From Lobosporangium transversale (taxonomy: Eukaryota; Mortierellomycota; Mortierellomycetes; Mortierellales; Mortierellaceae): a stretch of 64,000 nucleotides of DNA. A program made the translations under genes and the position numbers. The DNA lies in assembly GCF_002105155.1 (NCBI RefSeq), contig NW_019029007.1, positions 124,001 through 188,000 of the forward strand, in the 5' to 3' direction. Shown one piece after another: positions 15,654 through 27,114 of the stretch (the first letter of the stretch is position 1; each line of letters starts with the position of its first letter). The notes under the pieces are model-generated. The model did no database searches and was not told the DNA's origin. It worked only from the letters and a program-made list of their open reading frames with translations.

Positions 15654-16645
15654 TAGGTGTACTTTTTGATAGAAAGCAATAAGTAGACTACAAAAATAAA
15701 ATAAAATAAACAATATTATAATTTAAGCAACATATCAAAACGTACTTCCAAGACAGTTGCGAAGAACTTTGATAGCGTCGCGTCTTTTTTTGAGCTTAAT
15801 AGATGCACATCTTTATTTCTAGTGATAATTCAAAGTAACTACAGCCTGTCTCTCAGTTAGGATCCTCAGGACGACATATCTATCTTTACAGCTTTTTTTT
15901 TTTTTTTTTTTATTTTTATTTTATTTTTTATTTTTTATCCAGTTAGTTTGACACGTCAGATCACAATATCCAAGATACGGGCGCGACCATGGAGCCAGGG
16001 CCCCTTAATCGTGCCCTTGCAAACCATCACATAAGGCCGTAAGTCTCTATTTTGGAGCTCGGATTTGGATAAGAGGGGTTTTTCAGCACGGTACTATTAC
16101 TTGAAGCTGGTTAAGATTGGCTATCGATATCGAGTCTAATATAGAAACACGTAGCTCCATGATATGACATCAAAGCTTCATTCATAAGGAAAGTATTTGT
16201 AATGGCTGAAACTTCAAAAGAATGACGCTTCAAAAAAGAAGAAGCACAGTGATAGAAATCCTACCGGGAAATTGTTTTAAATTGTAACATTGAAAGTTTC
16301 GAAACAGGAGGTGCATTGCAAAAAGTTAAGATTTGGCGAAGCTTGTGAAACCATTAGAAAGGGAAAGGCCGGTGGCAAATTTTCGACTTTTATTTGGTGG
16401 AACCGTTAAGAAAGAGTAACTGATGGCTCAGTAAAGTAATCCCAAAAGTCTAAAATGAAGTCAGCAAAGAAAAAGACGTTATCTAGAAAAAAAACATTTT
16501 TCAAAATATATTTGTCGACGACTTAATGGCGAAGACTCTCTCAGTCCGTTAGTTGCTCAGGAAGTATAAATAAAGTAATGATTCCTCTTTATTTTTTCTT
16601 TTTTTACTCTATCTCATTTCCGATCCTCTTTGTAAACTACTACCA
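15654..16645. other. Intergenic region upstream of the S41 peptidase
   Basis: Nearly 1 kb without a gene. There are AATAAA-like sites after 15700, a T/A simple-sequence stretch near 15894-15940, and A+T-rich unique sequence. I saw no conserved frame on either strand. Confidence 0.45.
16565..16572 (+). promoter_or_regulatory. Putative TATA box of the S41 peptidase gene
   Basis: TATAAATA lies about 75 bases before the peptidase start codon at 16646. The distance is short but plausible for a fungal core promoter. It rests on sequence only. Confidence 0.4.
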
Positions 16646-19137
16646 ATGGCAAACTCTCACAAACCAGTCGCGTTTGCGCTCGCACTTGTATCGGTGCTTT
16701 GTATTGCACTCACCGTTCGCTCCCTCGCCGATATATCTTCTCCTCCTCCTTCTCCTTCTTTTGAAAGTACAGACCCATGCACGATCCTCAGTCATTTAGA
16801 AACGACAGAGATTACTAGGCGAGATGTCGCAGCTTGCTACAAATCCATCGAATTCAATCCGGATTTCGCCAACATCACACTTGATTCGCTCCAGACCCTT
16901 TTCAACGACTTCTTTATCTTCCGAGATTCTGCTCTGACGCCTAATTTGACACAGCCTTTTTCGAGTGAACCTGTTGATGCCTTGGCTCGTATTGAACAGA
17001 TCCGCCAAACAAAATATTTCGCGGATTTTGATTTTCAAGAGGACCTGATCATGCTAGCAGAATCACTCAACGACGCTCATGTTTCCTACTGGCGTAAGTC
17101 ATCAAATATATTGGTATAATTCTTTTCTATGATAGCGGTATCTACTACTGTTTCTAACCATCGTACCATGGACACTCGTCATATTTAGCAACGTGCTATA
17201 CCTCGTTCATATTTATGCAGCCGTTTACACTCTATGCCCCAGTTGTGAACAGCAAGCAGGTAAGACTCTTTTTTTTATTTTTTTATTTTTTTATTTTTTT
17301 ATTTTTTTATTTTTTTATTTTTTTATTTTTTTATTTTTTTATTTTTTTATTTTTTTATTTTTTTAAATCTCCACAAATACCGCTTTTCCATTATACCTTT
17401 ACTTATTTCCTTTTTACATATTCAACAATCCCCTCTCTGTTGTCATCTGCTTCTAGTCCATCCGAGTATTTGATATGAGTGGCAGTGATATTCATGACTG
17501 TGAAGTGCTGACTATCAATGAACAAGACGCGCAGTCGCATATTCAAGCTTGGGCAGACAAGTATACGGGAGAATCCAAGGACCCTGGCGCTCGGTTTAAT
17601 TTAGCACTTGGGGAAGTTTACCGTGATCCCGAGACACAGAATTGGGATATGTATATGATGGGTCTATTTTCCGCAAGAAATCGTCTACCAGAAACCGATG
17701 ATCTGATCTACCACTTACGATGTGACAGCAATGACAACAATGTAAACGGTCCCAAAGACATGAAGTTCCGTGTCCCATGGCTGGTCGTTGATGGACCAAC
17801 CCCTGGAACGTTCAAGGATACAACTTCGTTCTTGGAAAACGTTTGCTATGCCACATCTCAATCCCAACTCACTTCTGAGGATGCTCCACTTGCCTTAAGG
17901 ACAGTCAACAAAGTGTATCGCAAAGCCGGTCTAAAATCAATGGAGTCAAGCACACGAGTAAGCGCAAGTATGCAGACTATTTCCAAGGACTCTACTCGGG
18001 GAAGGACAAGCTGGTTTTCAAGAAGGGATCGATAGAAATTGAAAGAGGGGAAGGAGAAGAAGGCTTTCCAGTAGTAGTACATCAAAAGTCTTCCATCAAC
18101 CTCCAAAACGCTACTTTTATTGCAGGGAGGGATGCCGTAGCTGTGTACCAACTAATGTCAAGGCCAAATGTGGGCATCCTAGCTATATCTTCCCTAGAAT
18201 GGGAAGATGATGAGGTAGAGGTCTCAGCGATCCAATCATATTTGGAGATGCTGGCACAGAGAAGCGTGACCCATATCATTATTGATACTACAGGCAATAC
18301 TGGAGGCTATATCTCTTCTATGACAAATCTGGTTAACGTTTTTTTCCCCTCTGAGGACAAACAAACAAACTCTCACCCGGCTCGCTTCCGACTTATAGCT
18401 GAAGTCTCGAAACTAGCGGCTGCTGATCTAGTAAATGCTGATATAGATACTTACTATGAACCGGAAATATTGGCAAATAGGACAACCCAGCAAAAGTTCA
18501 CAACGACGATTTGTTCCGACAGCCTGTGTCCTTGAAAATCAATGATCGGGTTGCTGAATACACAGATCTGTTTTTTATGGCCGAAGACTACGTTTTACCT
18601 CTCAACAATACCAATAACCAGACATTGGCAGGAAGAACACAACATCCATGGTTGCATAATGCTGCCAATATCACGATCCTGACAAGTGGCCTATGTGGCT
18701 CTGCATGTGGCATGTTTAGTGACCTCCTTGTACGTCAACATGGGGTTAAGGCTGTAGCGGTTGGTGGCTACCATCATCCAAGGAACAACAACACCACCGG
18801 GGATAATGGCAGTGGCAGGAACAACACTAGTGACTATGTGTCTGAGGCTCTGTCCATGTTTTCGTATGCTGGTGGATCGATTATAACATTGGACGAGCTA
18901 ATTGAGAGCTTTGAGGATTTGTCAGTACTTCCACCTCCAAAATTGATGCGTTTGCCGTACAAGGGCTTTTGCTCCATTCCTTTTATTGAGATCTATGCTG
19001 GCAATGACACGATTCCATTAGATTATAGCCCAGCAAGACATATTGCGGCTCATCGGCTTGCCTATACCCCAGAGAATGCATGGAACCGAGACAGCTTATG
19101 GACTGCTGTTGCAGACACTGTCTGGGCCATATAAAGA
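16646..19137 (+). CDS. Secreted S41 (CPAF/tail-specific protease-like) peptidase (frame-disrupted)
   Basis: A predicted secreted serine-peptidase-family protein. The signal-peptide-like start is FALALVSVLCIALTVRSLA. The N-terminal domain has the features DPCTILSHLE, VAACYKSIEFNPDFANITL and FNDFFIFRDSAL, and then LYAPVVNSKQSIRVFDMSG, as in fungal S41 peptidases. The catalytic half includes RPNVGILAISSLEW, THIIIDTTGNTGGYI and LTSGLCGSACGMFSDLL, where the SGLCGSACG block carries the expected nucleophilic Ser. Exons are 16646-17094, 17189-17259 and 17457-19137. Frame shifts lie near 17930 (plus a disrupted linker to about 18030) and 18520. Intron 2 contains a long octamer repeat. Whether it is proteolytically active, and its substrate, are unknown. 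Confidence 0.8.
17269..17364 (+). repeat. (ATTTTTTT)n octamer tandem repeat in an intron
   Basis: About twelve near-perfect copies of an 8-base unit, ATTTTTTT, lie in intron 2 (17260-17456) of the peptidase gene. They begin within ten bases of the donor site. Confidence 0.95.
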
Positions 19138-20066
19138 TTTTATAGATACATTCATTTCATACCCTGACCTAAATAATAAAAAAAGGCTTTTATAAATATA
19201 CTGTTTTTACTACGTACAGATCACAAGCATTAAACCTCACTGTCTATTATATATATATACATCTATATACATATATAATGCTGTTATGAATTATAATTAT
19301 GATGGCGAGAATCAAGTCTTCCTTGTACGTGAGCTAATGAAAAAGAGGTCCACCTTATCTGACGCCAGAAATGAAAAAAAAAAATGGAATGATAGTCGCG
19401 TCAGCCAATCAAAATGCACTGTGGAAATCAGATCACATTTTCGAAAAAGGAACACAGTTCCCTTTCTTACACGCCAAATTCTTGGGTAGGATTTACCAGT
19501 AATTCAATCAAAATGTGTTCTGATTTGCCTCCACATCCTGTATCACAACCAGTCGACCAGCCTTTCCTGTTTGTCCTGCCAGTTGGTTGTACATGTGCAA
19601 TCCTCTAATTCTCCAGTCGTTATGCGTGTGAAACTTTTCCTCCTCGTTCTTTCAATGATCAATTACAAGGCATCAATCAATGCTTGAAATGATAAAAAAA
19701 AGTAATCGGATCCAATCCAACTAAGCATTCAGGAAGGAAGAGAAGGACAATGGTCAAGTTGTTTAGTAAGAACAGATAATGAGATAGAGGGTCAATGGAT
19801 AGGTCTGTTCTCTGTGTCATTGTGTGTTCAGTTCACAAACAAACAAACAAACAAACAAACAAAAGGAAAAAAAAGCAGTGCTTATTGACTGTTGAGAAAA
19901 TGCTATTTTAGATAAAGTTGTTTTCTAACCGTGATTAAGGAGTTTTTGATGTTCTCCCCACACAAAAGATCCCACTTTTTTTTTCTTTTTTTTTCTTTTT
20001 TCCTTTTTCCTTCTACAACTCTTTCCTCTTTATCCTTCTCTTCTTACTTATTTCCACTTCATCGCC
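19138..20066. other. Intergenic region between peptidase and DHCR7
   Basis: No gene recognised. AATAAT/AATAAA-like sites follow the peptidase stop. A TA-dinucleotide stretch lies near 19240-19280, a CAAA repeat near 19834-19864, and a pyrimidine-rich block at 19977-20060 immediately before the DHCR7 start, as is usual for this window. Confidence 0.5.
19834..19864 (+). repeat. (CAAA)n microsatellite
   Basis: About seven tandem copies of CAAA lie in the intergenic region upstream of the sterol reductase gene. Confidence 0.9.
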
Positions 20067-22050
20067 ATGGCTGTGCAGAGGAAACCATCACCTCAAGAGA
20101 CAAAGGTTGAAAACAAAATCGATGCTCAGGTCGGCAAGACATGGGGACGCGATCGAGGTAAAAATAAAAAATGAACAACACAATAAAGACCCACGAACCC
20201 TCTTCAAATAGGAAATGAGTGGAAGAAAAAAAAAAAAAAAAGAAAAAAAAAAAGACTAAGAGGCTTCCCTTTGAACTGGGGTTGGAACGTCCTTTCTTTC
20301 TGACTTGTTACCTTCCTCAATTGTTTGCAAATGAGGAATACAAATGGAATCTCCTGAATGAGAAGAAATCAAGAAAGTGAAAACATTGAAATGTGTGCGT
20401 TTTCTCATTCATTTCTTTTATTGATTTCGCTAGATGTCTCGTTTGGCACGATCTTGATATCGCTCGGAATTCTGGTTATGTCGCCTTTGTGGGTGATGTA
20501 CAATACATTTCCTGCAATGCCTATGAATGTGCCATGTCTGCACCTGCATTGGAGGTCTACAACGCGCCTGACCACATGGAGGCTCTCAAAACCCTCCTAA
20601 TCCGTGAAGTCCCTCGGTTCTCGCCCCATGCTACTCGTATCGCCTTCGGCTGGCTGCTCTTCCAGGCTGCTCTCTATGCCTTCTTGCCCGCCAAGATTGG
20701 CTATGGTCAGCGCACCCCTGCTGGTCACCTTTCCCCTACAAGGTAACAAAGAAAAGGAAGAAAAAGGAAAAATGGTGTATTGCTGTATACGACGCACTCC
20801 TTTATCAAGCAATGGCGAGGGTTTTTTTTTTTTTTTTTTTTTTTTGCTTTACTGAAACAGAAAAAAACGCGTCTGAATGTGTTTTTTTTTTTTTTTTTTT
20901 TTTTTTTTGGTTTCTTATAGGTTAATGGCTTGCTTGCTTGGATCATTTCACACATCATTTTTGCTGCTGGCGGACTGTACTTTGGCTGGTGGAGACTCTC
21001 AGTCATTCAGGAGAACTGGGGTGGTCTCTTGCTTGCTGCCAACATGTACGGATACTTCTTGACCTTCTTCTGCTACTTCAAGGCCCGCGTTTTCCCCTCT
21101 CATCCTGCTGATCGCAAGTTCTCAGGCTCGTTCATCTATGATCTTTTGATGGGTATCGAATTTAACCCCCGTATTGGCAAGTACTTTGACTTTAAGCTCT
21201 TCCACAATGGTCGTCCCGGTATTGTGGCCTGGACTATGATCGACCTTTCCTTTGCCGCAGCTCAGTACCAGAAGATTGGTTATGTCACCAACTCGATGAT
21301 TCTTCTCATCTTACTCCATGGTACCTATGTCCTCGATTATTTCTACAATGAGGACTGGTACCTCCGTACTATTGACATTGCTCATGATCACTTTGGATTC
21401 TACCTCGCCTGGGGTGATGCCGTCTGGTTGCCCTGGTTGGTAAGTACTACCACTAGTTAGTCATAAACAGTGATTCATTAAGCAAGGAGCATGATTATTC
21501 ACCCTTGGTGCTCATATACATATCCATACCTATATTTCATGCTTATGCTCATTCTCTTTTTTTACTTATTTCATATAATAGTACACTCTCCAGTCACACT
21601 ATCTCTTCCGCAACCCTGTCGACTTGACGCCTGTGCAATTCGCCATCATCTTTGCCATCGGCTTTACTGGATACTTCATCTTCCGCTCTGTCAACCATCA
21701 GAAGGACATTGTCCGCTCCACTAACGGCGAATGCATGATCTGGGGAAAGCCAGCCAAGGTGATCCGTACCTCATTCGTGAACCTCAGATGGAAAGTCCAC
21801 AGTCTCTCTTGCTCTGCTCAGGTTACTGGGGTCTCTCTCGCCACTTCAACTTGTCGGAGACTTGATGATGGCATTGGCCATGTGCATGACCTGCGTACCA
21901 AGCACCTCTTGCCTTATTTTACATCATTTACATGAATATCTGCTCCTTCATCGTATCCAGCGCGATCACACTCGTTGCAAGGGCAAGTATGGCAAGTACT
22001 GGAGAGTACGAGAAGCTTTACCATATAAGCTGTTCCCTTACATCTACTAA
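20067..22050 (+). CDS. DHCR7: 7-dehydrocholesterol (sterol C-7) reductase, DHCR7 type (frame-disrupted)
   Basis: An ER membrane sterol reductase (ERG4/ERG24 family) that reduces the C7-C8 double bond with NADPH. Exons are 20067-20157, 20434-20742, 20921-21439 and 21582-22050. Diagnostic blocks are VNGLLAW, LLMGIEFNPRIGKYFDFKLF, NGRPGIVAWTMIDLSFAA, EDWYLRTIDIAHDHFGFYLA, GDAVWLPWL/YTLQSHYL, FRSVNHQKDIVRSTNGEC, YWGLSRHFN, GDLMMALAMCMTC and C-terminal PYKLFPYIY. These match the DHCR7 branch better than ERG24 or ERG4. Several one-base shifts interrupt the frame: near 20505, at the C run 20731-20734 just before the second intron, and at several sites within 21775-21990. Two introns contain long T runs. 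DHCR7-type enzymes are characterised from Mortierella, supporting the organism guess. Confidence 0.92.
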
Positions 22051-22714
22051 GACATCCGTCCTTTTAGTAAATGTATAAAAATAAATAAATACGTCAATTA
22101 TACAGAATGTGTTTCTTATTTTATGGCCGATATATTGGGGTCAAGCTTGTCGCTCTTTTTGGTTAGTCCTTTTCAATTATAAGATTTTGTTAAGTAAACC
22201 ATTTATATTTGAAAAGGGCTAATCAAAAGAGATCTACTGCCGGATCATTCAACATTTCCAAAGGCCAACGTGAAGGCCTTGAGAAATAAATAGCACCAAG
22301 ACATTTGTAAGGATGGGGCAAACAACAACAGAGAAAAAAAAAAAAGGTCTGTTTGAGGAGAAACTTCGGAGAAGGACGACAGACGCGTAACGTTGGGGCA
22401 TTATGAAAATGATCGGTGCGGTAAATAAATAAGCGAAACAAAATGCAGAATAGGTAAGCACATCCTTTTTCTTATTTTTTCCCTCTCACCCCTCTCCCCT
22501 TTCTCTCCTTTTCTTCACATTCATTCATTCATTCGTCTTTCATTGCATTCAGTTTAAACGAGAACAACAATATACGGCCATAAGCAATTTTTTTTTTTTT
22601 TTTTTTTTTTTTAAATATACGAATAATTCCATCTATCACCTCACCCTCAAGTAACAAAGGAGGCAAAAAAAAAAAAAAAAAAAAAAAAAAAAGATCCAAC
22701 TGAAACTTTTGCTC
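22051..22714. other. Intergenic region between DHCR7 and TIP30-like gene
   Basis: It holds AATAAA-like sites near 22078-22088, a T run at about 22588-22612 and an A run at 22666-22692 close to the next start codon. No gene is supported. Confidence 0.5.
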
Positions 22715-23491
22715 ATGACTATCTCAAAGAACTCGGCTCTTATCTTTGGCGGCACTGGTGCGGTGGGGAAATGTCTTGTCCGTGATGCTCTTGCCTCCAA
22801 GGCTTTCACTCATGTCCTCACCCTTGGCCGCCGCCCCGTCAAAACAGACGACGGTAGTTTTACAAATACAGAAGTGATTGAGCAAAAAGTCGTTGATTTT
22901 GAGAACATCACCGAGACATTCCCACAATCGGACTTGCCTCAGGTAGTGTTTTGTACTTTGGGAACTACACGAGCAGCCGCAGGAGGAGCCGAGGGTTTCA
23001 AGAAGATTGATCAACAATACGTACTGGACTCGGCCCGTTATGTCCATGAGAAAGCACCAAAAGATCCAGGACCGGACGATCAAAGGTTCATTACCTCTAT
23101 TGTTCTTCTGCAAATGCGAGTGAGAAATCATTCTTCTTGTATCCCAAGACTAAAGGTGAAACCGAGAATGCATTGGCCGCGATTGGCTTTGAGCGAGTGA
23201 GTATTTTCCAACCTGGGTTCCTCAAGCCTGTTGAACCTCGTGAATCTGGTAACCGGTTCGCAGAAATGGCAGTTGATCTGCTTATGCCGGTAGTGGATTT
23301 GTGGCGAGAAGAAAGCAAGTGTCGGTGTAGATAAGGTGGCGAAGAGCATGCGCTAGTCGGACCTCAGATACGGTGGAAGTGGTGGGCGTGACACCAAGCA
23401 GGGTTGAAGTTCATCCAAAATCCAAGACACAGGTGGCTTTTTACAGCAATGCTGATATTCACGACATAGTCAACAACGCGTCAAAGTTGTA
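22715..23491 (+). CDS. TIP30/HTATIP2-like NAD(P)-binding oxidoreductase family protein (frame-disrupted)
   Basis: An atypical short-chain dehydrogenase-fold protein. The ATG at 22715 begins MTISKNSALIFGGTGAVGK, with the GGTGAVGK dinucleotide-binding loop close to the N-terminus. It continues with LTLGRRPV, VVFCTLGTTRAAAGGAEGF and a YPKTKGETE segment that fits the YxxxK active-site pattern. The rest is FERVSIFQPGFLKP and, near the end, VAFYSNADIHDI. The length of about 250 residues fits the TIP30 group. Shifts near 23090-23115, 23315 and around 23340-23410 break the frame; the last frame ends at TAA 23491. Yeast relatives (Fmp52-type) are mitochondrial or ER-associated, but location cannot be judged here. 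Confidence 0.75.
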
Positions 23492-24600
23492 AATTGCAGA
23501 TGAAAAGAAACCTACGGATTGATCTTAATCTCTGAAGTAGCATTTATCCGACTTGTGCTAGCACTCCTATTTTGTGTATGCCACCACTTCTTCATTAACT
23601 AAGAAAATAAAAGTATGAAATATAGTTAGTCTTAATAATTCATGGACTGATTGGTTGGAATCGAAATGATAGGACAAGTATGCAGTGTAATAAAGATTGA
23701 TATTCTTTCTACCATTTGAGGCAGGAACTATGGAGCAATCGAGTTTAAAACAGGAAGGAAAACAAAGAGATGGAGGTATCTTTGGACATACCCCATGTGA
23801 CATCTGCCCAAAATAACTCAACATTAGAATTCATGATAGAGGATATGCCACCAAAGACGCGAGACTCCACAGGTCAGGATGTGATGATCCGAAGAGGTGA
23901 GCTCGGCTCTAACGCTTCGAAAGAGAATTGGGCGAAGGAAGCTCTGTAGAAACGCCCAATTGATGACTAGATCTGTAGATAATAGAGATAGGACCATTGA
24001 GATTGAAGGCGCGGTTATAATGTTTCTCGTCGAGCATTATTCATTTTCACAAATTAGCAGATCGTTTGATAATTCTCACACATGGTTAAGGTGGCTTACA
24101 TGAGATGGCAGTGAAACGTTGAAGTGAGCAAAACTATTGGTCAATTATATTCTGCTCGAGGTTTTGGGTATGGGGTTTATCATACCTTTGTTTTATTGTC
24201 TTCAATAAATTAGGCACAGAGAAATGGTGTCATGAAGCATCTCCATTGGAACCTCTATATTGTCCCTTTGATTTCCATTCGGTGCTCGAGCGAGACTGTG
24301 AGAGTATTTTCTTCCACCCTTTTAGGTCAATTTTCTCACAATTAATGCTACATGGGAAACTTGAAGGCGTCCCTGAATGCTTTGCATTTGAATCTGTATC
24401 CTACATCCAATAAGGATTGAATCGACCGTCTCTACTCCCAAAAAAACTGATAGTAATATATACATCTGTATTTATTCTTATTATTCTTCTTCTTCTTCTT
24501 CTGTTTCTTTTTTCCTTCTCGCCAACTCAGCTTCGTTCTTCGTTTATAGACAAACTCCATCTACCTACTCATCTATTTATTGCAGTGTTGTATCCATATC
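23492..24600. other. Intergenic region upstream of aminoacylase
   Basis: About 1.1 kb of mostly unique, A+T-rich sequence. The longest open frames (for example 23567-23824 minus) resemble no family I know and lack context. A pyrimidine-rich leader (CTT repeats near 24480-24530) precedes the aminoacylase ATG. Confidence 0.45.
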
Positions 24601-26191
24601 ATGACCTATCCTGACGCAACTGAACACCCTGCAGTCACTCGTTTCCGCGAGTATTTGCGAATCAAAACTATGCAACCCACCCCCGACTATGCTGGTAGTA
24701 CTGCATTCCTGATTCGTCAGGCAGAGGAGATTGGTATTCCATACCATGTAGTGAGTTGGGTAATGACCATGACAAACATTTGTTGGAACCCTCATTCTCA
24801 TTCTCTTGCAATAAACTCATTTCTTTTTTTTTTTTTTTTTTTTTTCTCTTTTCTGATTCCATAAAAAAAAGTGTGTGAAGGGTAAACCAACGGTGTTCAT
24901 GACTTTGGAAGGTCAAGACCCTAGTCTGCCTTCACTCCTACTCAACAGCCACACAGATGTGGTGCCTGTCTTTCTCGATAAGTGGACCCAGGATCCATTC
25001 GCAGCTAACAAAGTAGATGGCTTTATCTATGCCCGTGGATCCCAAGATATGAAATGTGTTGGCAGCAGGTAAAAAGCGAAAAAAAAAAAAAAAAAAAAAA
25101 ATTCACTTGAGTTGAATGGAATGTCTAACATTTTCCTTGTTTCATTTTTTTTATGTATTGTGATAGTTATCTCGAGGTCATTCGCCGCTATCGTGCTGCA
25201 GGAAAGAAGCCGCTCCGAACTATTCACCTTACATGTGGTCCCAGGCAAGAGCAATTTCGTAGACTTTATTTTAATTATTTTTTGTACAATAATTGTTTTA
25301 TTTTGTGGCGTGAGAGTTCACATCAATGTTGTGGTAGCGCAAGCATTCAGTTTTACCCGTCTTCTCACAATTGCCCTTGATTGAAGGAGAGAGGGTTGCA
25401 TTTACACTAAGAAAAATCACGCAAAAAAAAGACATGCCGCCTACTGCGTAACCTTACCTTATTTGGTCTGATAGTTACACAATTGCAGTAACTAATCAAA
25501 TAATCATTAATCTGTGATCAATAGAGGAGGAAGTCGGAGGCGTCGAGGGCATGAAGTTACTTGTACATCAATCCAGATTTTAAACGTCTCAATGTTGGAT
25601 TCGCCTGGATGAGGGTATTGCGCCCAAGAATGCACTGAAGGCTTTTATGGTGAGCGTATGCCATGGTGATCAAAATCACAGCTACAGGCCCTACAGGTCA
25701 TGGGTCGCAATTCATCCAGGATACTGCCCCCTCCAAGCTGCTCAAGGTGATTGAGAAGTTTATGGAGCTGAGAAATGAGCAAGAGAAGTTGCTTGAAGTT
25801 GGATTGCATCACAATGGCAAGCGCTACACACTTGGAGATGTCACTACCATTAATCTGACTTTCTTGCAGGTAATAATATTTAAATATTCAGTGGATCAAC
25901 CAGGGTTACATACCTTATCAATGATAGACTTAAGCATTATGCTCATCATTTTTGATTAACAAATCACATCAATTCTAGAGCGGCGTTCAATTCAATGTTA
26001 TTCCCATGAAAGCTACTTGCGGATTTGATATCCGTGTAAGCCCCTTCTTCGATATGAAGGAATTCCAGGCTAAACTTGAGAGCATGGTTGCATCTCAGCC
26101 AGGGTAAGGAATAAAATATAAATAAAATAAAATAAGGGAGCCTTTTCTTTTCCTTGTTAAGTTATGAATGCTTGCGGATGAAAATAACAAC

Positions 26192-26222
<31 letters not shown>

Positions 26223-26693
26223 AGCGTCACCATGGAGTTTGTCAATGGCCATTTTGACAACACACTTACTTCTATTGATGAATCTAACATCTGGTGGAAG
26301 GTTTTCAGTGAAGCCTGCAAGAGTATGAACGTAGAGTATGAGACTGAGATTTTCCCAGGTAAGAAAAAAAAAAAAAAAAAAAAAAAAACTACTTTGCCAT
26401 GGCAACTGCTTTTTGTTACAGCAAAAAGACTATTTAGCTCTTTAATATTAAACTCTATCCTTTTCCTACATTAACATAAAAAAATTAGCTGAACGGATTC
26501 ACGTTATCTCCGTGAAGTTGGTATTCCAGCCTTGGGTGTTTCGTATCTCAAGAACACGCCTTTGTTGTTGCACGATCATGATGAGCGTATGCATGAAGAT
26601 ATCTTTTTGGAGGGCATTGACTTTTACGAGACTTTAATCTCGCGTCTTGCTAATATTACTGCTGCTGAAGTCGAGGCCACTCTTATCAAGTAG
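24601..26693 (+). CDS. ACY1: Aminoacylase-1 (N-acyl-L-amino-acid amidohydrolase, peptidase family M20) (frame-disrupted)
   Basis: A cytosolic zinc hydrolase removing acyl groups from N-acylated amino acids. The ATG at 24601 starts [20 protein letters not shown]. Metal/active-site blocks are [52 protein letters not shown] and [18 protein letters not shown]; order and spacing match human ACY1. Exons are about 24601-24750, 24872-25068, 25167-25244, 25525-25869, 25979-26103, 26225-26358 and 26489-26693. The intron after 25244 appears to use a GC donor (AG|GCAAGA). Frame shifts near 25235, 25580, 25610, 25665 and 26489 disrupt it; the conserved motifs resume after each. It ends VEATLIK. Confidence 0.9.
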
Positions 26694-27114
26694 ACAAAAA
26701 AAAAAAAAATGCTTTTGTGAATCCGTTGGACACACATTCACATAAATATATTCATCGGATTATCCATATTATTTTATAAAAGTGATCCATGACAATAACG
26801 TAGATATTTAACTCAGGGAGAGTGAACCATTCGAAGAAAAGTTAAAAACAATTTTCACGTCATAAATAAAGAGAATATTTCTTCACTTTAGTCAAAAAAA
26901 TAAAAAAAAAAGCTTCTTGAACTTGAATGAGAAGTCGTGTAACTATGTTATTTCCGAGCAAAAATGTTATTTCCAAGCGAATTTTCAACTGTCGACCATC
27001 AAACTTTTTTAATAGTGAAGTGATCAACTTTCTTTTTTTACAATTACCACATCACTCCTTTCGAACACCTTTCTCTCTCTCTTTTTTTTTTTTACACCGG
27101 TTTTATAATATATA
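26694..27114. other. Intergenic region between ACY1 and SNRNP40
   Basis: An A run follows the ACY1 stop at once, then AATAAA-like sites near 26865. A T-rich leader at about 27079-27092 precedes the SNRNP40 start. No gene is seen. Confidence 0.5.

Noticed and set aside
17215-17478. FFIFLFFYFF-type repetitive peptide
   Set aside because: Pure translation of the ATTTTTTT intron repeat, bounded by good donor and acceptor sites.
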